From assembly GCA_009731375.1 (NCBI GenBank), contig BJOX01000336.1, positions 532,220 through 596,219 of the forward strand: a stretch of DNA of 64,000 bases, read 5' to 3'. This document shows positions 11,001 through 21,200 of the stretch, piece after piece. The notes under the pieces are model-generated. The model did not search any database, had not been told where the DNA came from, and saw nothing but the letters and a program-made list of their open reading frames with translations. The DNA is from Paulinella micropora (lineage: Eukaryota; Cercozoa; Imbricatea; Euglyphida). How positions within the stretch are numbered: the first letter of the stretch is position 1; each line of letters opens with the position of its first letter. The position numbers and the translations under genes are program-made.

Positions 11001-13844
11001 CAACAGGAAGATGAGGAGAAAAAGTTGCGCCCGATCATGTTTATTAGTAGAAAGCTGTGTGCGGCGGAGCGAAATTACTGCACGCGACAGAGGGAGGCGT
11101 TGGCAGTAGTATGGGCTCTCAAGAGGCTCAGAGAATACTTGTGGGGAGGACCTCTATTCACGGTTAGGACCGATCATCACAACCTTCTTTGGTTGATGAA
11201 TCATGAACAAACCGGCCGTTTGGCGCGGTGGCAAGCTTTCTTGTCATGTTTCAATTTCACGATGGTCTACTTACCGGGAAAGCGAAACGTAGTCGCTGAT
11301 AGCCTTTCCAGGCTAGAGTTTCAGTCGGAGGTGTCGGCTCTCGTATCATCAGTGGAGATGATGGACCTGTCCACGGACAAGGTATACGAGGTGAGCCACA
11401 TAGAGGCGATGCAGATGGCAAGAGGCGTTCGTTATGACCGCACGGGTCTACGATATAGTCCTCAAGGCCCGGAGCATGGCATATGCTGTGAGGCGCATGT
11501 TCTCGAAGACGCTGAGTGGTCTTATGAGGCATACGAGAACGCGAAGGCGAATATAAAAGAAGAGGAGGAGACGACTGAGGTCTGTACTGAACCTCCACAG
11601 GAAAATCGAAGCGAGCTTGATGAAGACCCGGAAAGGGTAGGAGTAAGGTTGGAGGACGGTACTATTCATATCGCCTCGCCTACCGCGTGGAGGCAGCAAC
11701 AGGCGACGGATCCGGAGTTCAAGGAGCTCATAACGTTATACAAGAACCCTAATGAGCTTAAAAAGACTCCACAGATCAAAGATCAGATGAAGGAGATGGC
11801 GTGGAGAGATGGGCTATTGTGGTACAAGGGCCAGCATGGCAAATTTGCATCACAGCCTGACAAATGGACTCTCTGGGTACCAGAGAAGTTGAGGCGCTTT
11901 ATATATGTCGCAGCCCATAACTGCCCCTTACTGGCACATCCGGGTCGACAAAGAACTCATTGGTTCATAGCGAGGCGATTTTGGTGGAAAGGGATGAAGG
12001 AGGAGATAGACAGGGAAGTGGACGCATGCATCCCATGCAAAACCACAAAGACACCGCTGAAGGCGAACTTTGGCCTGATCGGTACATTCCCGTTACACGC
12101 CGGGATGTTTGAATTTTTACACATCGATCATGTGGGACCTTTCCCCGAATCGGCAGAAGGGTACAGATACCTTCTTACCGCAATAGATCGAGCCACCAAT
12201 TATGTCTGGGTTGTTCCTGTTAAGGACGCTACAGGCAAGACAACTGCGGAGGCTCTGATCGATAGGATCGTCTCGCAGATCGGAGTGCCTAGAAAGATAT
12301 GTTCTGATCGAGGTTCTGACTTTAATAATGAAGTCATCGACAGACTATCTAAGTACTACGGGATGAAATGGCAATATGTTACTGCCTATAACCCGAGAGC
12401 GAATGGCAAGATCGAGCGGGTACATAGACCTCTCAAAGCCTCGCTTAAGATGTACTGTATGAAGAAGGAGAATCAGAGAGCCTGGGTGGAGGCAGCACCT
12501 TCATTTGCCTTTGCAATGAACTGTCTACCCTCATCGGCATTAGGAGGAGCCAGGAGCTCAGTCTCGCCATATCAATTGGTTTACGGCCGAGAGCCTAATA
12601 TCCCAACCTCACTTCTGCATCCAAAAGACACTTGGGCAGATGAGGATGAGTTGTTCGGGATGAGACTAAGAGCGAAGATGGAGGCGGAACAAATAGTTGC
12701 GGCGCACAGGGAGGCGGAGCGCAGAAAGACTGACGCACAAGGAGTGCGACAAGCGCACTTAGATCAAGTCCGTTTCCAGGTTGGGGATATTGTACTCTTG
12801 TACCATCCTCAAGTCCCTAAGGGGGTTAGCTCTAAGCTGTTTACCCACTGGAAAGGACCATACCAGATCATGGAACAGATGGGACCTCTGAATTATAAGA
12901 TCAGGGGTAGAGGGAAGGTGCAGATTGTGAATGTTCGAAGGCTGATCAAATATGACCCCTTCTTACTTGAGGATGAATCCGTTGAGGAGGCGTTGAAACG
13001 GATGAAGGAGGACTTCCAAGAGGTACCGCCTATACAGAAGGAGGATACCTTAGAGGAGGAGAATGCCTATCGGGCACCGGTCACGGAGAAGGAGGAGACC
13101 GAGAAGGAGAGTAAGGAAGACTCAAACCGCAAAAGCGCGGCGGGGACTCAGTCTAAAGCCCCCATAGTCCGCGGCGGTACGAAGGAGAAGTTCACGGAGG
13201 CGCAGAGGAGGAGAGCGCAAAACGATCTCATCTTCGACCAACCGAGGAAGGTGGCAAGGTCGACGCGAGCGACGGATGTCCATGGAGGAGGAGGGGAGAA
13301 GGACACTAACCCGAACGCGGGTAATGTGGACATTCGACATGTGCGATGGAAGGAAGGAGAGGCGATTGCGGCCATCAAGTGGGTCCGAGACGCTTTTTAT
13401 CTGTTGAGACCGGCAGAATCTCATGTTGCCGATGACACTCTCTCAGATCTTTATCTCATGCGAGCTGTGGCGGTCCCGCAGACTACACGGGCAGCACGGA
13501 CATCGAAGAGATCCTTAGCAGCAAAAACGATACAACCGGTACTCCATTTTTGGAGAAGCATGGACCCTGTTGAGGATCCAAAAGCTAGACAATATTTACC
13601 GGTGTACAAAGACGCGAAAAATCTCGAGACATGGGATGATACTATTACCCTTCGAGACAAAGACCACACTGCGTGGACTATTCAGTCACTGCCTAGAGGA
13701 GTGCTTGACATTCCTTTTGACTTATCTTTGGGCGCCATCCCTAACAAAATATGGGACATTCTGGAGGAGTCGAAGTTTGACTTGACTTTTGTTGGCGGCC
13801 CGCCACCTGGCAAAGGGGTTCGCGCAAGGCGACGAAGGCAGTAA
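8097..13844 (+). CDS. pol: Pol polyprotein of copy 1 (PR-RT-RH-IN)
   Basis: This intact 1915-residue polyprotein performs reverse transcription and integration. From its first ATG, a charged N-terminus leads to a retropepsin-like domain around residues 155-260. Its active-site triplet reads Asp-Thr-Met (168-170) where Asp-Ser/Thr-Gly is expected. RT carries the YIDD motif at 804-807. RNase H has DTDAS near 956. Integrase has an HHCC zinc-binding region (about 1273-1320), catalytic D1344, D1404 and E1440 (D,D-35-E spacing), and a GPY/F module near 1587. The last ~300 residues are a charged linker and an Arg-ending extension I do not recognise. The frame is continuous with gag except for one UGA. 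It differs from the copy 2 pol at only four residues that I can see. Confidence 0.95.
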   Translation: MPTVDEQDTNGSVPPRREGEGTQPHKPQGKHLLVHPSRANMINDANRKAKKAMEERKPKPKARSPPTKKQRTVPPPKDSIVSAIDTSTLGVPDSVQKTLEIPEAPETQEVKLAEKGGEREEDKELELRLKTLERKIHVLAASLHRPDALCYTDLFCETLQTTLKVGNDTMANINIVGQKFLNSHRTWVDKNIRKTKGTLKGVGSRTEITGIVTLIFKLKSGRVYRADLYVVPDYHGSILLSYDQLATMGAVIDCAARRVIYGVKNGEEEDINPMTATDSYEAFELSLATERKKLAFVHEATEAYVHPYVTVPEELTWTDNWETEMQAYTVTIPAWDRKSIDDLVVARNEEIICVAKQCPSLARFAEGGGADVHITNGYCYHAKVSDEKREAFVPRRKGRIPDTPADDIKTFITNFWGDVPTWPRSLTEVKKCLRTLFESNKPYTVILPYNEKAIWAQEIRDRLIDHPIPVPSRKQQLVVACRLGSREQSSAYKQKLRAQDKLKLIPQAFTCFDGFYTRKAPIQYANLIDMLVGLGHDDEPDTVTYERTGLDDLSEEDLSLEEDLAPLKEHKKMSEEDFQAAARKILEEGVGSEREKAFLKAKMEAYREIFDPPRAGGVKSDDFTAVIYKIPGAEPSPAPRRANLSIHEAKIAEENVRQLLDEDFIERSTSPIVSQPKIVPKPGGEWRLTINYARVNKVLEEERNPLPTLEEGRRVLRNAKFYSVIDLKNGFWQIPLDEKSRWLTAFVVGMEIYQWKVLPMGLKQAPGLFQKAMQKMLSGQYDDQSEDGFMRRRGQKAGEYAFCYIDDIIVYSNTMEEHIDHLSDVFRRIGAFGLKCNLKKCQLARTSVTYLGYEISHNRVSISREKREEIMSRQLPKNRTELHSFLAMAQYYSQFIPDWGATRAKLEKMIDFGDFEKWDEEALQAFNTLKDIIYKDPKDGGLVLMMPDFTKPFVVDTDASKFAIGAVLQQEDEEKKLRPIMFISRKLCAAERNYCTRQREALAVVWALKRLREYLWGGPLFTVRTDHHNLLWLMNHEQTGRLARWQAFLSCFNFTMVYLPGKRNVVADSLSRLEFQSEVSALVSSVEMMDLSTDKVYEVSHIEAMQMARGVRYDRTGLRYSPQGPEHGICCEAHVLEDAEWSYEAYENAKANIKEEEETTEVCTEPPQENRSELDEDPERVGVRLEDGTIHIASPTAWRQQQATDPEFKELITLYKNPNELKKTPQIKDQMKEMAWRDGLLWYKGQHGKFASQPDKWTLWVPEKLRRFIYVAAHNCPLLAHPGRQRTHWFIARRFWWKGMKEEIDREVDACIPCKTTKTPLKANFGLIGTFPLHAGMFEFLHIDHVGPFPESAEGYRYLLTAIDRATNYVWVVPVKDATGKTTAEALIDRIVSQIGVPRKICSDRGSDFNNEVIDRLSKYYGMKWQYVTAYNPRANGKIERVHRPLKASLKMYCMKKENQRAWVEAAPSFAFAMNCLPSSALGGARSSVSPYQLVYGREPNIPTSLLHPKDTWADEDELFGMRLRAKMEAEQIVAAHREAERRKTDAQGVRQAHLDQVRFQVGDIVLLYHPQVPKGVSSKLFTHWKGPYQIMEQMGPLNYKIRGRGKVQIVNVRRLIKYDPFLLEDESVEEALKRMKEDFQEVPPIQKEDTLEEENAYRAPVTEKEETEKESKEDSNRKSAAGTQSKAPIVRGGTKEKFTEAQRRRAQNDLIFDQPRKVARSTRATDVHGGGGEKDTNPNAGNVDIRHVRWKEGEAIAAIKWVRDAFYLLRPAESHVADDTLSDLYLMRAVAVPQTTRAARTSKRSLAAKTIQPVLHFWRSMDPVEDPKARQYLPVYKDAKNLETWDDTITLRDKDHTAWTIQSLPRGVLDIPFDLSLGAIPNKIWDILEESKFDLTFVGGPPPGKGVRARRRRQ

Positions 13845-14639
13845 GTGACATTTTTTTCTTTTATCACGCGTCGGACATTGAAAGCTGCATGTGGATTAAT
13901 CTCATAGTGCCCATGTCAGATCATGTCTTATTAAAATGTTTTTATACCATTGTTGTTACTTGGCATTTTTATCGCAACATATGAGTGCGAGGGTCAATCG
14001 GCAAATGGATACGACACCGTATAAGGGGATCGCTTGTGAGTTTAGCGATGGTGTTCCTGGTACGACCCTGCTTCAAGTATCCAGGGTGATGTTCTCAAAA
14101 AATGTTCTCATAGTAGACATATTAAATTTTTTTCTTTGGATATACTTAATATCGTCATACCAGCACGGTCCGTCTCTACTTGTGTCGGCATATCGCATGG
14201 TCGGGCTCACTCACCCCGGCTTTGGATATAGTTATTAGGTCTGGCCCCCTAGTACTATATTAAGGTAACCGATTGAATACAAGGGTATGTTATTAAAAGA
14301 CAATGTATTTACTGATCGGAAGTGTTTTTGGAGAAGGAGAAAAATTATAACGCTGCTTTTATTGCAATAGTAATACTATTTGTTCTTGACATACTGCCTC
14401 AGAATTAAGTTACGGGGGGGACAACAAGTGTGGAAGGAGGAGTTTTTATTTACAAAAACGAGGCTGGAGATTTATAGTTGACTCGTGTCTGGCGTATGCG
14501 TTTTATATATCCACTGCACCGTCTATCCGTGGGTTAATGCACTTAGTTGCGACACCCCGTAGCGTTTGTGCAGAAAAGAAATCAGCAATTATATGACGAA
14601 AATATTGCATATTTCCGTCATAAAAACGGGAAGGGGTAC
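13845..14639 (+). other. 3' untranslated region of copy 1 with polypurine tract
   Basis: A 100-codon open frame (13936-14238) is present in both copies, but the copies are so similar that its conservation means nothing. Directly before the 3' LTR is AAAAACGGGAAGGGGTAC (about 14622-14639), a plausible polypurine tract for plus-strand priming. A G-run (TTACGGGGGGGACAAC) lies near 14411. Confidence 0.65.
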
Positions 14640-14886
14640 TGTAGGCATCACCCCCCGGATAGCCGGTAAAAAGTACCCTTTTTCTGGTGTCAGGTGCACC
14701 TAGTTTTTTCCCATTATTTTCAATATCGTTTGGCCGGATTTGACCTAATGCCATTTTAACCTTGGTCTGTTGCCGTTTTCTTTTCGGCTTCACTGAGCTA
14801 ATATAACGAGACATCATTCTCTTTTGGGGATTTGTGTCTGGTTGTATTACCGACTTTTTATTGAGCTATCTTCGGGGATTGTAACA
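14640..14886 (+). repeat. 3' LTR of copy 1
   Basis: It is 247 bp, identical to the 5' LTR except for one fewer C near its start. It ends GGGGATTGTAACA and is followed by the GCAG target duplication at 14887-14890. Confidence 0.93.
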
Positions 14887-15420
14887 GCAGGCAGGCAGAC
14901 AGGCAGACAGACAGACAGACAGACAAACATACACACGCACACACACACACATGGTACACACACATACACACACACATACACACACACATACAGACATACA
15001 TACAGACAGGCAGACAGACAGAGACTGACAGACAGGCAGACAGACAGACAGACAGACAGACATACAGACATACAGACATACATACAGACAGACATACATA
15101 CATACATACATACAGACATACAGACATAGAGGCAGGCAGGCAGGCAGACAGACAGACAGGCAGACAGACAGGCACACACACATACATACATACATACATA
15201 CACATATGCATACATACAGACATACAGACATAGAGCCAAGCAGACAGACAGGCAGACAGACAGGCAGACAGACAGGCAGACACACACATACACACACACA
15301 CGCATACGTATACATATGCATACAGACAGACATACAGACATACATACAGACATACAGACATACAGACGGACAGACAGACAGACATACATACATACATACA
15401 TACGTACATACGTACGTACA

Positions 15421-15452
<32 letters not shown>

Positions 15453-15524
15453 CATACATACATATACATACATACATACATACATACATGCATACATACA
15501 TACATACATGCATACATACATACA

Positions 15525-15558
<34 letters not shown>

Positions 15559-15565
15559 CTTCTTA
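14887..15565. repeat. ACAG/ACAC/ACAT microsatellite
   Basis: This is the continuation of the tetranucleotide block interrupted by copy 1. The first four bases, GCAG, are the right target-site duplication. ACAG and ACAC units grade into ACAT units. Confidence 0.95.
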
Positions 15566-15873
15566 CATAGAGAGAGAGATAGAGAGAGAAGAGAGACAGA
15601 GTTCTGTTTGTGTGTGTGTGTGTGTGCGTCTGTGTCTGTGTGTGTGTATGAATGTGGATGTATTTATTGTGTATTTTTGTGTTTATGTGTGTATGTTGGA
15701 GAGAGGAAAGAATTCGGGAGAGAAGGACGGAAGGAATTCGAAAAACATAATACGTATGAATTTTCGCAAACATGATTGTCTGTTAATCTTTTTGTAGTTC
15801 CTAGGTTATTTCTTCAAGGACTAAACTCCAATATGAAAAAATTGTACAGAAAACTATGTAACAATAGTAAATG

Positions 15874-15911
<38 letters not shown>

Positions 15912-16194
15912 GTTTTTTGTTTTTGCAACATGTAGGTTGTACGGTAGTACTTACGGTGTCATAGAAGAAGAAGAAAGAACATAAAGGGCAGGGAAGTGTC
16001 TGTCTGGACCAGCAATTTTTTTTCCAAAGTCTGCCTTTGGTAAGTTTGGGACATCACACCGTCCGTATATACCGGCTAAAAACCAGGACAAAGCAGGACA
16101 CCAGTTGTTGCGGCAGTTGTACATTTTCACGGGGACTACCAAATTAACCAGCCTATTTTTAATTCAACCCCCCAGAATTATGTACTTACAAAAA
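15566..16194. other. GA, TG and GTT repeats, otherwise nothing recognised
   Basis: Short GA and TG runs (about 15570-15660) and a GTT run (about 15874-15910) are separated by unique sequence. I see no supported gene. Confidence 0.5.
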
Positions 16195-16374
16195 AAAGTG
16201 TGGACAGTGGGGAGATAAAGGCGTGCATGCTTATCAATGAATTTAAGGACTTTCTCAGCATCAGTGCCAAGCTCACCTATAGCTAAGGTAGACATACCAA
16301 CAGCAAGAAACTTGATGCCGGACTCGGGCCTAGCGTTTCTGGAAGCATGCTTAATAGTTTTATAATCAGACTAA
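16195..16374 (-). pseudogene. Non-LTR retroelement remnant, left of the provirus
   Basis: On the minus strand there is an open stretch of about 50 residues containing ARPESGIKFLAVGMSTLAIG. This resembles the region after reverse transcriptase in some LINE-type ORF2 proteins, with a K-Y/A-x-G-I-x-F-x-P/V-G pattern. A similar remnant sits on the minus strand right of the provirus (46837-48260). Read together, they suggest the virus integrated into a decaying retroelement. Identification is by pattern only. Confidence 0.35.
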
Positions 16375-16379
16375 GCATG
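16375..16379 (+). repeat. Target-site duplication of provirus, left (GCATG)
   Basis: GCATG precedes the left terminal inverted repeat and recurs at 46832-46836 immediately after the right one. Polinton-type integrases usually make 5-6 bp duplications. Confidence 0.75.
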
Positions 16380-16380
16380 T

Positions 16381-16617
16381 ACTACTATAGGTACCACTAT
16401 AGGACACTTATCTTTATATTCATATACATAAAGTTAACTCATTTCACCATATTTCGCTCTCCTATTAATCAACAAAAACTAGCAAAACTAGAAAATCACA
16501 CCTTTTCGCAAACTATAAATACTAAGCGTCCTTATCTCCCTTTTCTTATTTTTCGTGATGTCCTGAGACCCCTTATCTTTTTCCAAAAAAATATGCTGTA
16601 TTGAAAGTTAGTAAATA
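16381..16617 (+). repeat. Left terminal inverted repeat of the provirus
   Basis: Starting ACTACTATAGGTACCACTAT, this roughly 237-bp sequence is matched by the reverse complement of about 46588-46831 with scattered substitutions and small indels. A long A-run and a 10-N gap (16690-16699) follow. Confidence 0.93.
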
Positions 16618-16621
16618 AAAG

Positions 16622-16664
<43 letters not shown>

Positions 16665-16699
16665 AAAAAAAAAAAAAAAAAAAAAAGGANNNNNNNNNN
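16618..16699. other. Poly-A run and 10-base assembly gap
   Basis: More than 50 A residues, with one interrupting C, precede the N run at 16690-16699. The true length and content here are unknown and could include the start of the next viral ORF. Confidence 0.9.
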
Positions 16700-17204
16700 C
16701 AGAAAACCGAGTGTGAGCACCCTTGCCATTCATCTATGATAACTTCGTCACAACACTTTGGCAACAAGCACACTCATAAAAATATACACATCCGACTTGA
16801 GAGAACATCTGGAAAAAAGGTGAAGTAGGAGCAACCAATGAAAAAGGAAAAATAAAATATCAAATCACGAATAAAAGGAAGAAGAAACCTCTCACGCACC
16901 TCACAGAAAAAAAATTGTTTTCGCATTTCTTGTCATTTTTTGAACTTCTTTCATTCCTTCAAAGAGATGAGCGACAGCGAGAGTGTTATGAAGCGAGCAG
17001 TGAGAAGACTAAGGATTGGAATAAATATTATGAAAACAAATCAGAATCAGTAGTTAAAAGAGATAAGAGAAAGATTGAAGATAAAATTAATATATAGAAG
17101 AATAAAAAAAATGAAATAGAAAACATAATATATAAACTATACTCTCGCTTAAATTCAGTTGACGAAAGATTGGAAGTTATTGAAGACAACAATAAAAGGA
17201 AGGA
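16700..17204 (+). pseudogene. Viral ORF, 5' part, interrupted by retrotransposon copy 2
   Basis: The frame is already open at the gap edge and continues with a Cys/His-containing start (CEHPCHSS) and a Lys-rich middle to an in-frame TAG at 17095-17097. It stays open after that to the retrotransposon boundary. The same frame resumes at 27598 after the nested element, so copy 2 landed inside this coding sequence. The product would be a basic, Lys/Asn-rich protein of about 200 residues with coiled-coil character. I do not recognise a family, and the true start is lost in the gap. Confidence 0.6.
17201..17204 (+). repeat. Target-site duplication of copy 2, left (AGGA)
   Basis: AGGA precedes TGTTACAATC and recurs at 27594-27597 after CCTACA. 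This gives a 4-bp duplication, as for copy 1. Confidence 0.85.
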
Positions 17205-17451
17205 TGTTACAATCCCCGAAGATAGCTCAATCAAAAGTCGGTAATACAACCAGACACAAATCCCCAAAAGAGAATGATGTCTCGTTATATTAGCTCAGTG
17301 AAGCCGAAAAGAAAACGGTAACAGACCAAGGTTAAAATGGCATTAGGTCAAATCCGGCCAAACGATATTGAAAATAATGGGAAAAAACTAGGTGCACCTG
17401 ACACCAGAAAAAGGGTACTTTTTACCGGCTATCCGGGGGGTGATGCCTATA
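17205..17451 (-). repeat. 3' LTR of copy 2
   Basis: It starts TGTTACAATCCCCGAAGATA on the plus strand and ends GATGCCTATA. The partner LTR ends GATGCCTACA, so the inner TG terminus (minus sense) has mutated to TA. Other differences from the partner are CAATCAAAAG versus CAATAAAAAG and CGGTAACAG versus CGGCAACAG. Confidence 0.92.
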
Positions 17452-18247
17452 GTACCCCTTCCCGTTTTTATGACGGAAATATGCAATATTTTCGTCATAT
17501 AAATGCTGATTTCTTTTCTGCACAAACGCTACGGGGTGTCGCAACTAAGTGCATTAACCCACGGATAGACGGTACAGTGGATATATAAGACGCATACGCC
17601 AGACACGAGTCAACTATAAATCTCCAGCCTCGTTTTTGTAAATAAAAACTCCTCCTTCCACACTTGTTGTCCCCCCCCGTAACTTAATTCTGAGGCAGTA
17701 TGTCAAGAACAAATAGTATTACTATTGCAATAAAAGCAGCGTTATAATTTTTCTCCTTCTCCAAAAACACTTCCGATCAGTAAATACATTGTCTTTTAAT
17801 AACATACCCTTGTATTCAATCGGTTACCTTAATATAGTACTAGGGGGCCAGACCTAATAACTATATCCAAAGCCGGGGTGAGTGAGCCCGACCATGCGAT
17901 ATGCCGACACAAGTAGAGACGGACCGTGCTGGTATGACGATATTAAGTATATCCAAAGAAAAAAATTTAATATGTCTACTATGAGAACATTTTTTGAGAA
18001 CATCACCCTGGATACTTGAAGCAGGGTCGTACCAGGAACACCATCGCTAAACTCACAAGCGATCCCCTTATACGGTGTCGTATCCATTTGCCGATTGACC
18101 CTCGCACTCATATGTTGCGATAAAAATGCCAAGTAACAACAATGGTATAAAAACATTTTAATAAGACATGATCTGACATGGGCACTATGAGATTAATCCA
18201 CATGCAGCTTTCAATGTCCGACGCGTGATAAAAGAAAAAAATGTCAC
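17452..18247 (-). other. 3' untranslated region of copy 2
   Basis: This is the counterpart of 13845-14639. Next to the LTR is the reverse complement of the polypurine tract (GTACCCCTTCCCGTTTTT). A 100-codon minus-strand frame (17854-18156) is identical to that in copy 1 and has no recognisable domain. Confidence 0.65.
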
Positions 18248-21200
18248 TTACTGCCTTCGTCGCCTTGCGCGAACCCCTTTGCCAGGTGGCGGGCCGCCAA
18301 CAAAAGTCAAGTCAAACTTCGACTCCTCCAGAATGTCCCATATTTTGTTAGGGATGGCGCCCAAAGATAAGTCAAAAGGAATGTCAAGCACTCCTCTAGG
18401 CAGTGACTGAATAGTCCACGCAGTGTGGTCTTTGTCTCGAAGGGTAATAGTATCATCCCATGTCTCGAGATTTTTCGCGTCTTTGTACACCGGTAAATAT
18501 TGTCTAGCTTTTGGATCCTCAACAGGGTCCATGCTTCTCCAAAAATGGAGTACCGGTTGTATCGTTTTTGCTGCTAAGGATCTCTTCGATGTCCGTGCTG
18601 CCCGTGTAGTCTGCGGGACCGCCACAGCTCGCATGAGATAAAGATCTGAGAGAGTGTCATCGGCAACATGAGATTCTGCCGGTCTCAACAGATAAAAAGC
18701 GTCTCGGACCCACTTGATGGCCGCAATCGCCTCTCCTTCCTTCCATCGCACATGTCGAATGTCCACATTACCCGCGTTCGGGTTAGTGTCCTTCTCCCCT
18801 CCTCCTCCATGGACATCCGTCGCTCGCGTCGACCTTGCCACCTTCCTCGGTTGGTCGAAGATGAGATCGTTTTGCGCTCTCCTCCTCTGCGCCTCCGTGA
18901 ACTTCTCCTTCGTACCGCCGCGGACTATGGGGGCTTTAGACTGAGTCCCCGCCGCGCTTTTGCGGTTTGAGTCTTCCTTACTCTCCTTCTCGGTCTCCTC
19001 CTTCTCCGTGACCGGTGCCCGATAGGCATTCTCCTCCTCTAAGGTATCCTCCTTCTGTATAGGCGGTACCTCTTTGAAGTCCTCCTTCATCCGTTTCAAC
19101 GCCTCCTCAACGGATTCATCCTCAAGTAAGAAGGGGTCATATTTGATCAGCCTTCGAACATTCACAATCTGCACCTTCCCTCTACCCCTGATCTTATAAT
19201 TCAGAGGTCCCATCTGTTCCATGATCTGGTATGGTCCTTTCCAGTGGGTAAACAGCTTAGAGCTAACCCCCTTAGGGACTTGAGGATGGTACAAGAGTAC
19301 AATATCCCCAACCTGGAAACGGACTTGATCTAAGTGCGCTTGTCGCACTCCTTGTGCGTCAGTCTTTCTGCGCTCCGCCTCCCTGTGCGCCGCAACTATT
19401 TGTTCCGCCTCCATCTTCGCTCTTAGTCTCATCCCGAACAACTCATCCTCATCTGCCCAAGTGTCTTTTGGATGCAGAAGTGAGGTTGGGATATTAGGCT
19501 CTCGGCCGTAAACCAATTGATATGGCGAGACTGAGCTCCTGGCTCCTCCTAATGCCGATGAGGGTAGACAGTTCATTGCAAAGGCAAATGAAGGTGCTGC
19601 CTCCACCCAGGCTCTCTGATTCTCCTTCTTCATACAGTACATCTTAAGCGAGGCTTTGAGAGGTCTATGTACCCGCTCGATCTTGCCATTCGCTCTCGGG
19701 TTATAGGCAGTAACATATTGCCATTTCATCCCGTAGTACTTAGATAGTCTGTCGATGACTTCATTATTAAAGTCAGAACCTCGATCAGAACATATCTTTC
19801 TAGGCACTCCGATCTGCGAGACGATCCTATCGATCAGAGCCTCCGCAGTTGTCTTGCCTGTAGCGTCCTTAACAGGAACAACCCAGACATAATTGGTGGC
19901 TCGATCTATTGCGGTAAGAAGGTATCTGTACCCTTCTGCCGATTCGGGGAAAGGTCCCACATGATCGATGTGTAAAAATTCAAACATCCCGGCGTGTAAC
20001 GGGAATGTACCGATCAGGCCAAAGTTCGCCTTCAGCGGTGTCTTTGTGGTTTTGCATGGGATGCATGCGTCCACTTCCCTGTCTATCTCCTCCTTCATCC
20101 CTTTCCACCAAAATCGCCTCGCTATGAACCAATGAGTTCTTTGTCGACCCGGATGTGCCAGTAAGGGGCAGTTATGGGCTGCGACATATATAAAGCGCCT
20201 CAACTTCTCTGGTACCCAGAGAGTCCATTTGTCAGGCTGTGATGCAAATTTGCCATGCTGGCCCTTGTACCACAATAGCCCATCTCTCCACGCCATCTCC
20301 TTCATCTGATCTTTGATCTGTGGAGTCTTTTTAAGCTCATTAGGGTTCTTGTATAACGTTATGAGCTCCTTGAACTCCGGATCCGTCGCCTGTTGCTGCC
20401 TCCACGCGGTAGGCGAGGCGATATGAATAGTACCGTCCTCCAACCTTACTCCTACCCTTTCCGGGTCTTCATCAAGCTCGCTTCGATTTTCCTGTGGAGG
20501 TTCAGTACAGACCTCAGTCGTCTCCTCCTCTTCTTTTATATTCGCCTTCGCGTTCTCGTATGCCTCATAAGACCACTCAGCGTCTTCGAGAACATGCGCC
20601 TCACAGCATATGCCATGCTCCGGGCCTTGAGGACTATATCGTAGACCCGTGCGGTCATAACGAACGCCTCTTGCCATCTGCATCGCCTCTATGTGGCTCA
20701 CCTCGTATACCTTGTCCGTGGACAGGTCCATCATCTCCACTGATGATACGAGAGCCGACACCTCCGACTGAAACTCTAGCCTGGAAAGGCTATCAGCGAC
20801 TACGTTTCGCTTTCCCGGTAAGTAGACCATCGTGAAATTGAAACATGACAAGAAAGCTTGCCACCGCGCCAAACGGCCGGTTTGTTCATGATTCATCAAC
20901 CAAAGAAGGTTGTGATGATCGGTCCTAACCGTGAATAGAGGTCCTCCCCACAAGTATTCTCTGAGCCTCTTGAGAGCCCATACTACTGCCAACGCCTCCC
21001 TCTGTCGCGTGCAGTAATTTCGCTCCGCCGCACACAGCTTTCTACTAATAAACATGATCGGGCGCAACTTTTTCTCCTCATCTTCCTGTTGCAGCACCGC
21101 GCCAATCGCAAACTTAGATGCATCCGTGTCGACTACGAACGGCTTCGTAAAGTCGGGCATCATAAGTACTAATCCGCCGTCCTTGGGATCTTTGTAAATG

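Larger units (their letters stand above)
4494..14886 (+). mobile_element. Ty3/gypsy-type LTR retrotransposon, copy 1 (complete)
   Basis: This 10.4-kb element has matching LTRs (4494-4741 and 14640-14886), a 768-bp leader, gag, pol with domain order protease-RT-RNase H-integrase, a 795-bp 3' untranslated part and a polypurine tract. Integrase after RNase H places it in the Ty3/gypsy order rather than Ty1/copia. No env-like ORF is seen. The LTRs differ only by one C in a C-run, so this copy is recent. Gag carries a one-base frameshift; pol is open. It is flanked by a perfect GCAG duplication and sits in a microsatellite. A near-identical copy lies in inverted orientation at 17205-27593. Confidence 0.95.

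Noticed and set aside
12990-13844. Chromodomain at the pol C-terminus
   Set aside because: I looked for the aromatic cage pattern expected after the GPY/F module and did not find a convincing one, so the extension is left unassigned.
13936-14238. A 100-residue ORF in the 3' untranslated part of the retrotransposon, present in both copies (also 17854-18156), as an env-like or accessory gene
   Set aside because: The copies are too recent for conservation to mean anything. The frame shows no signal peptide, envelope-type layout or known domain.
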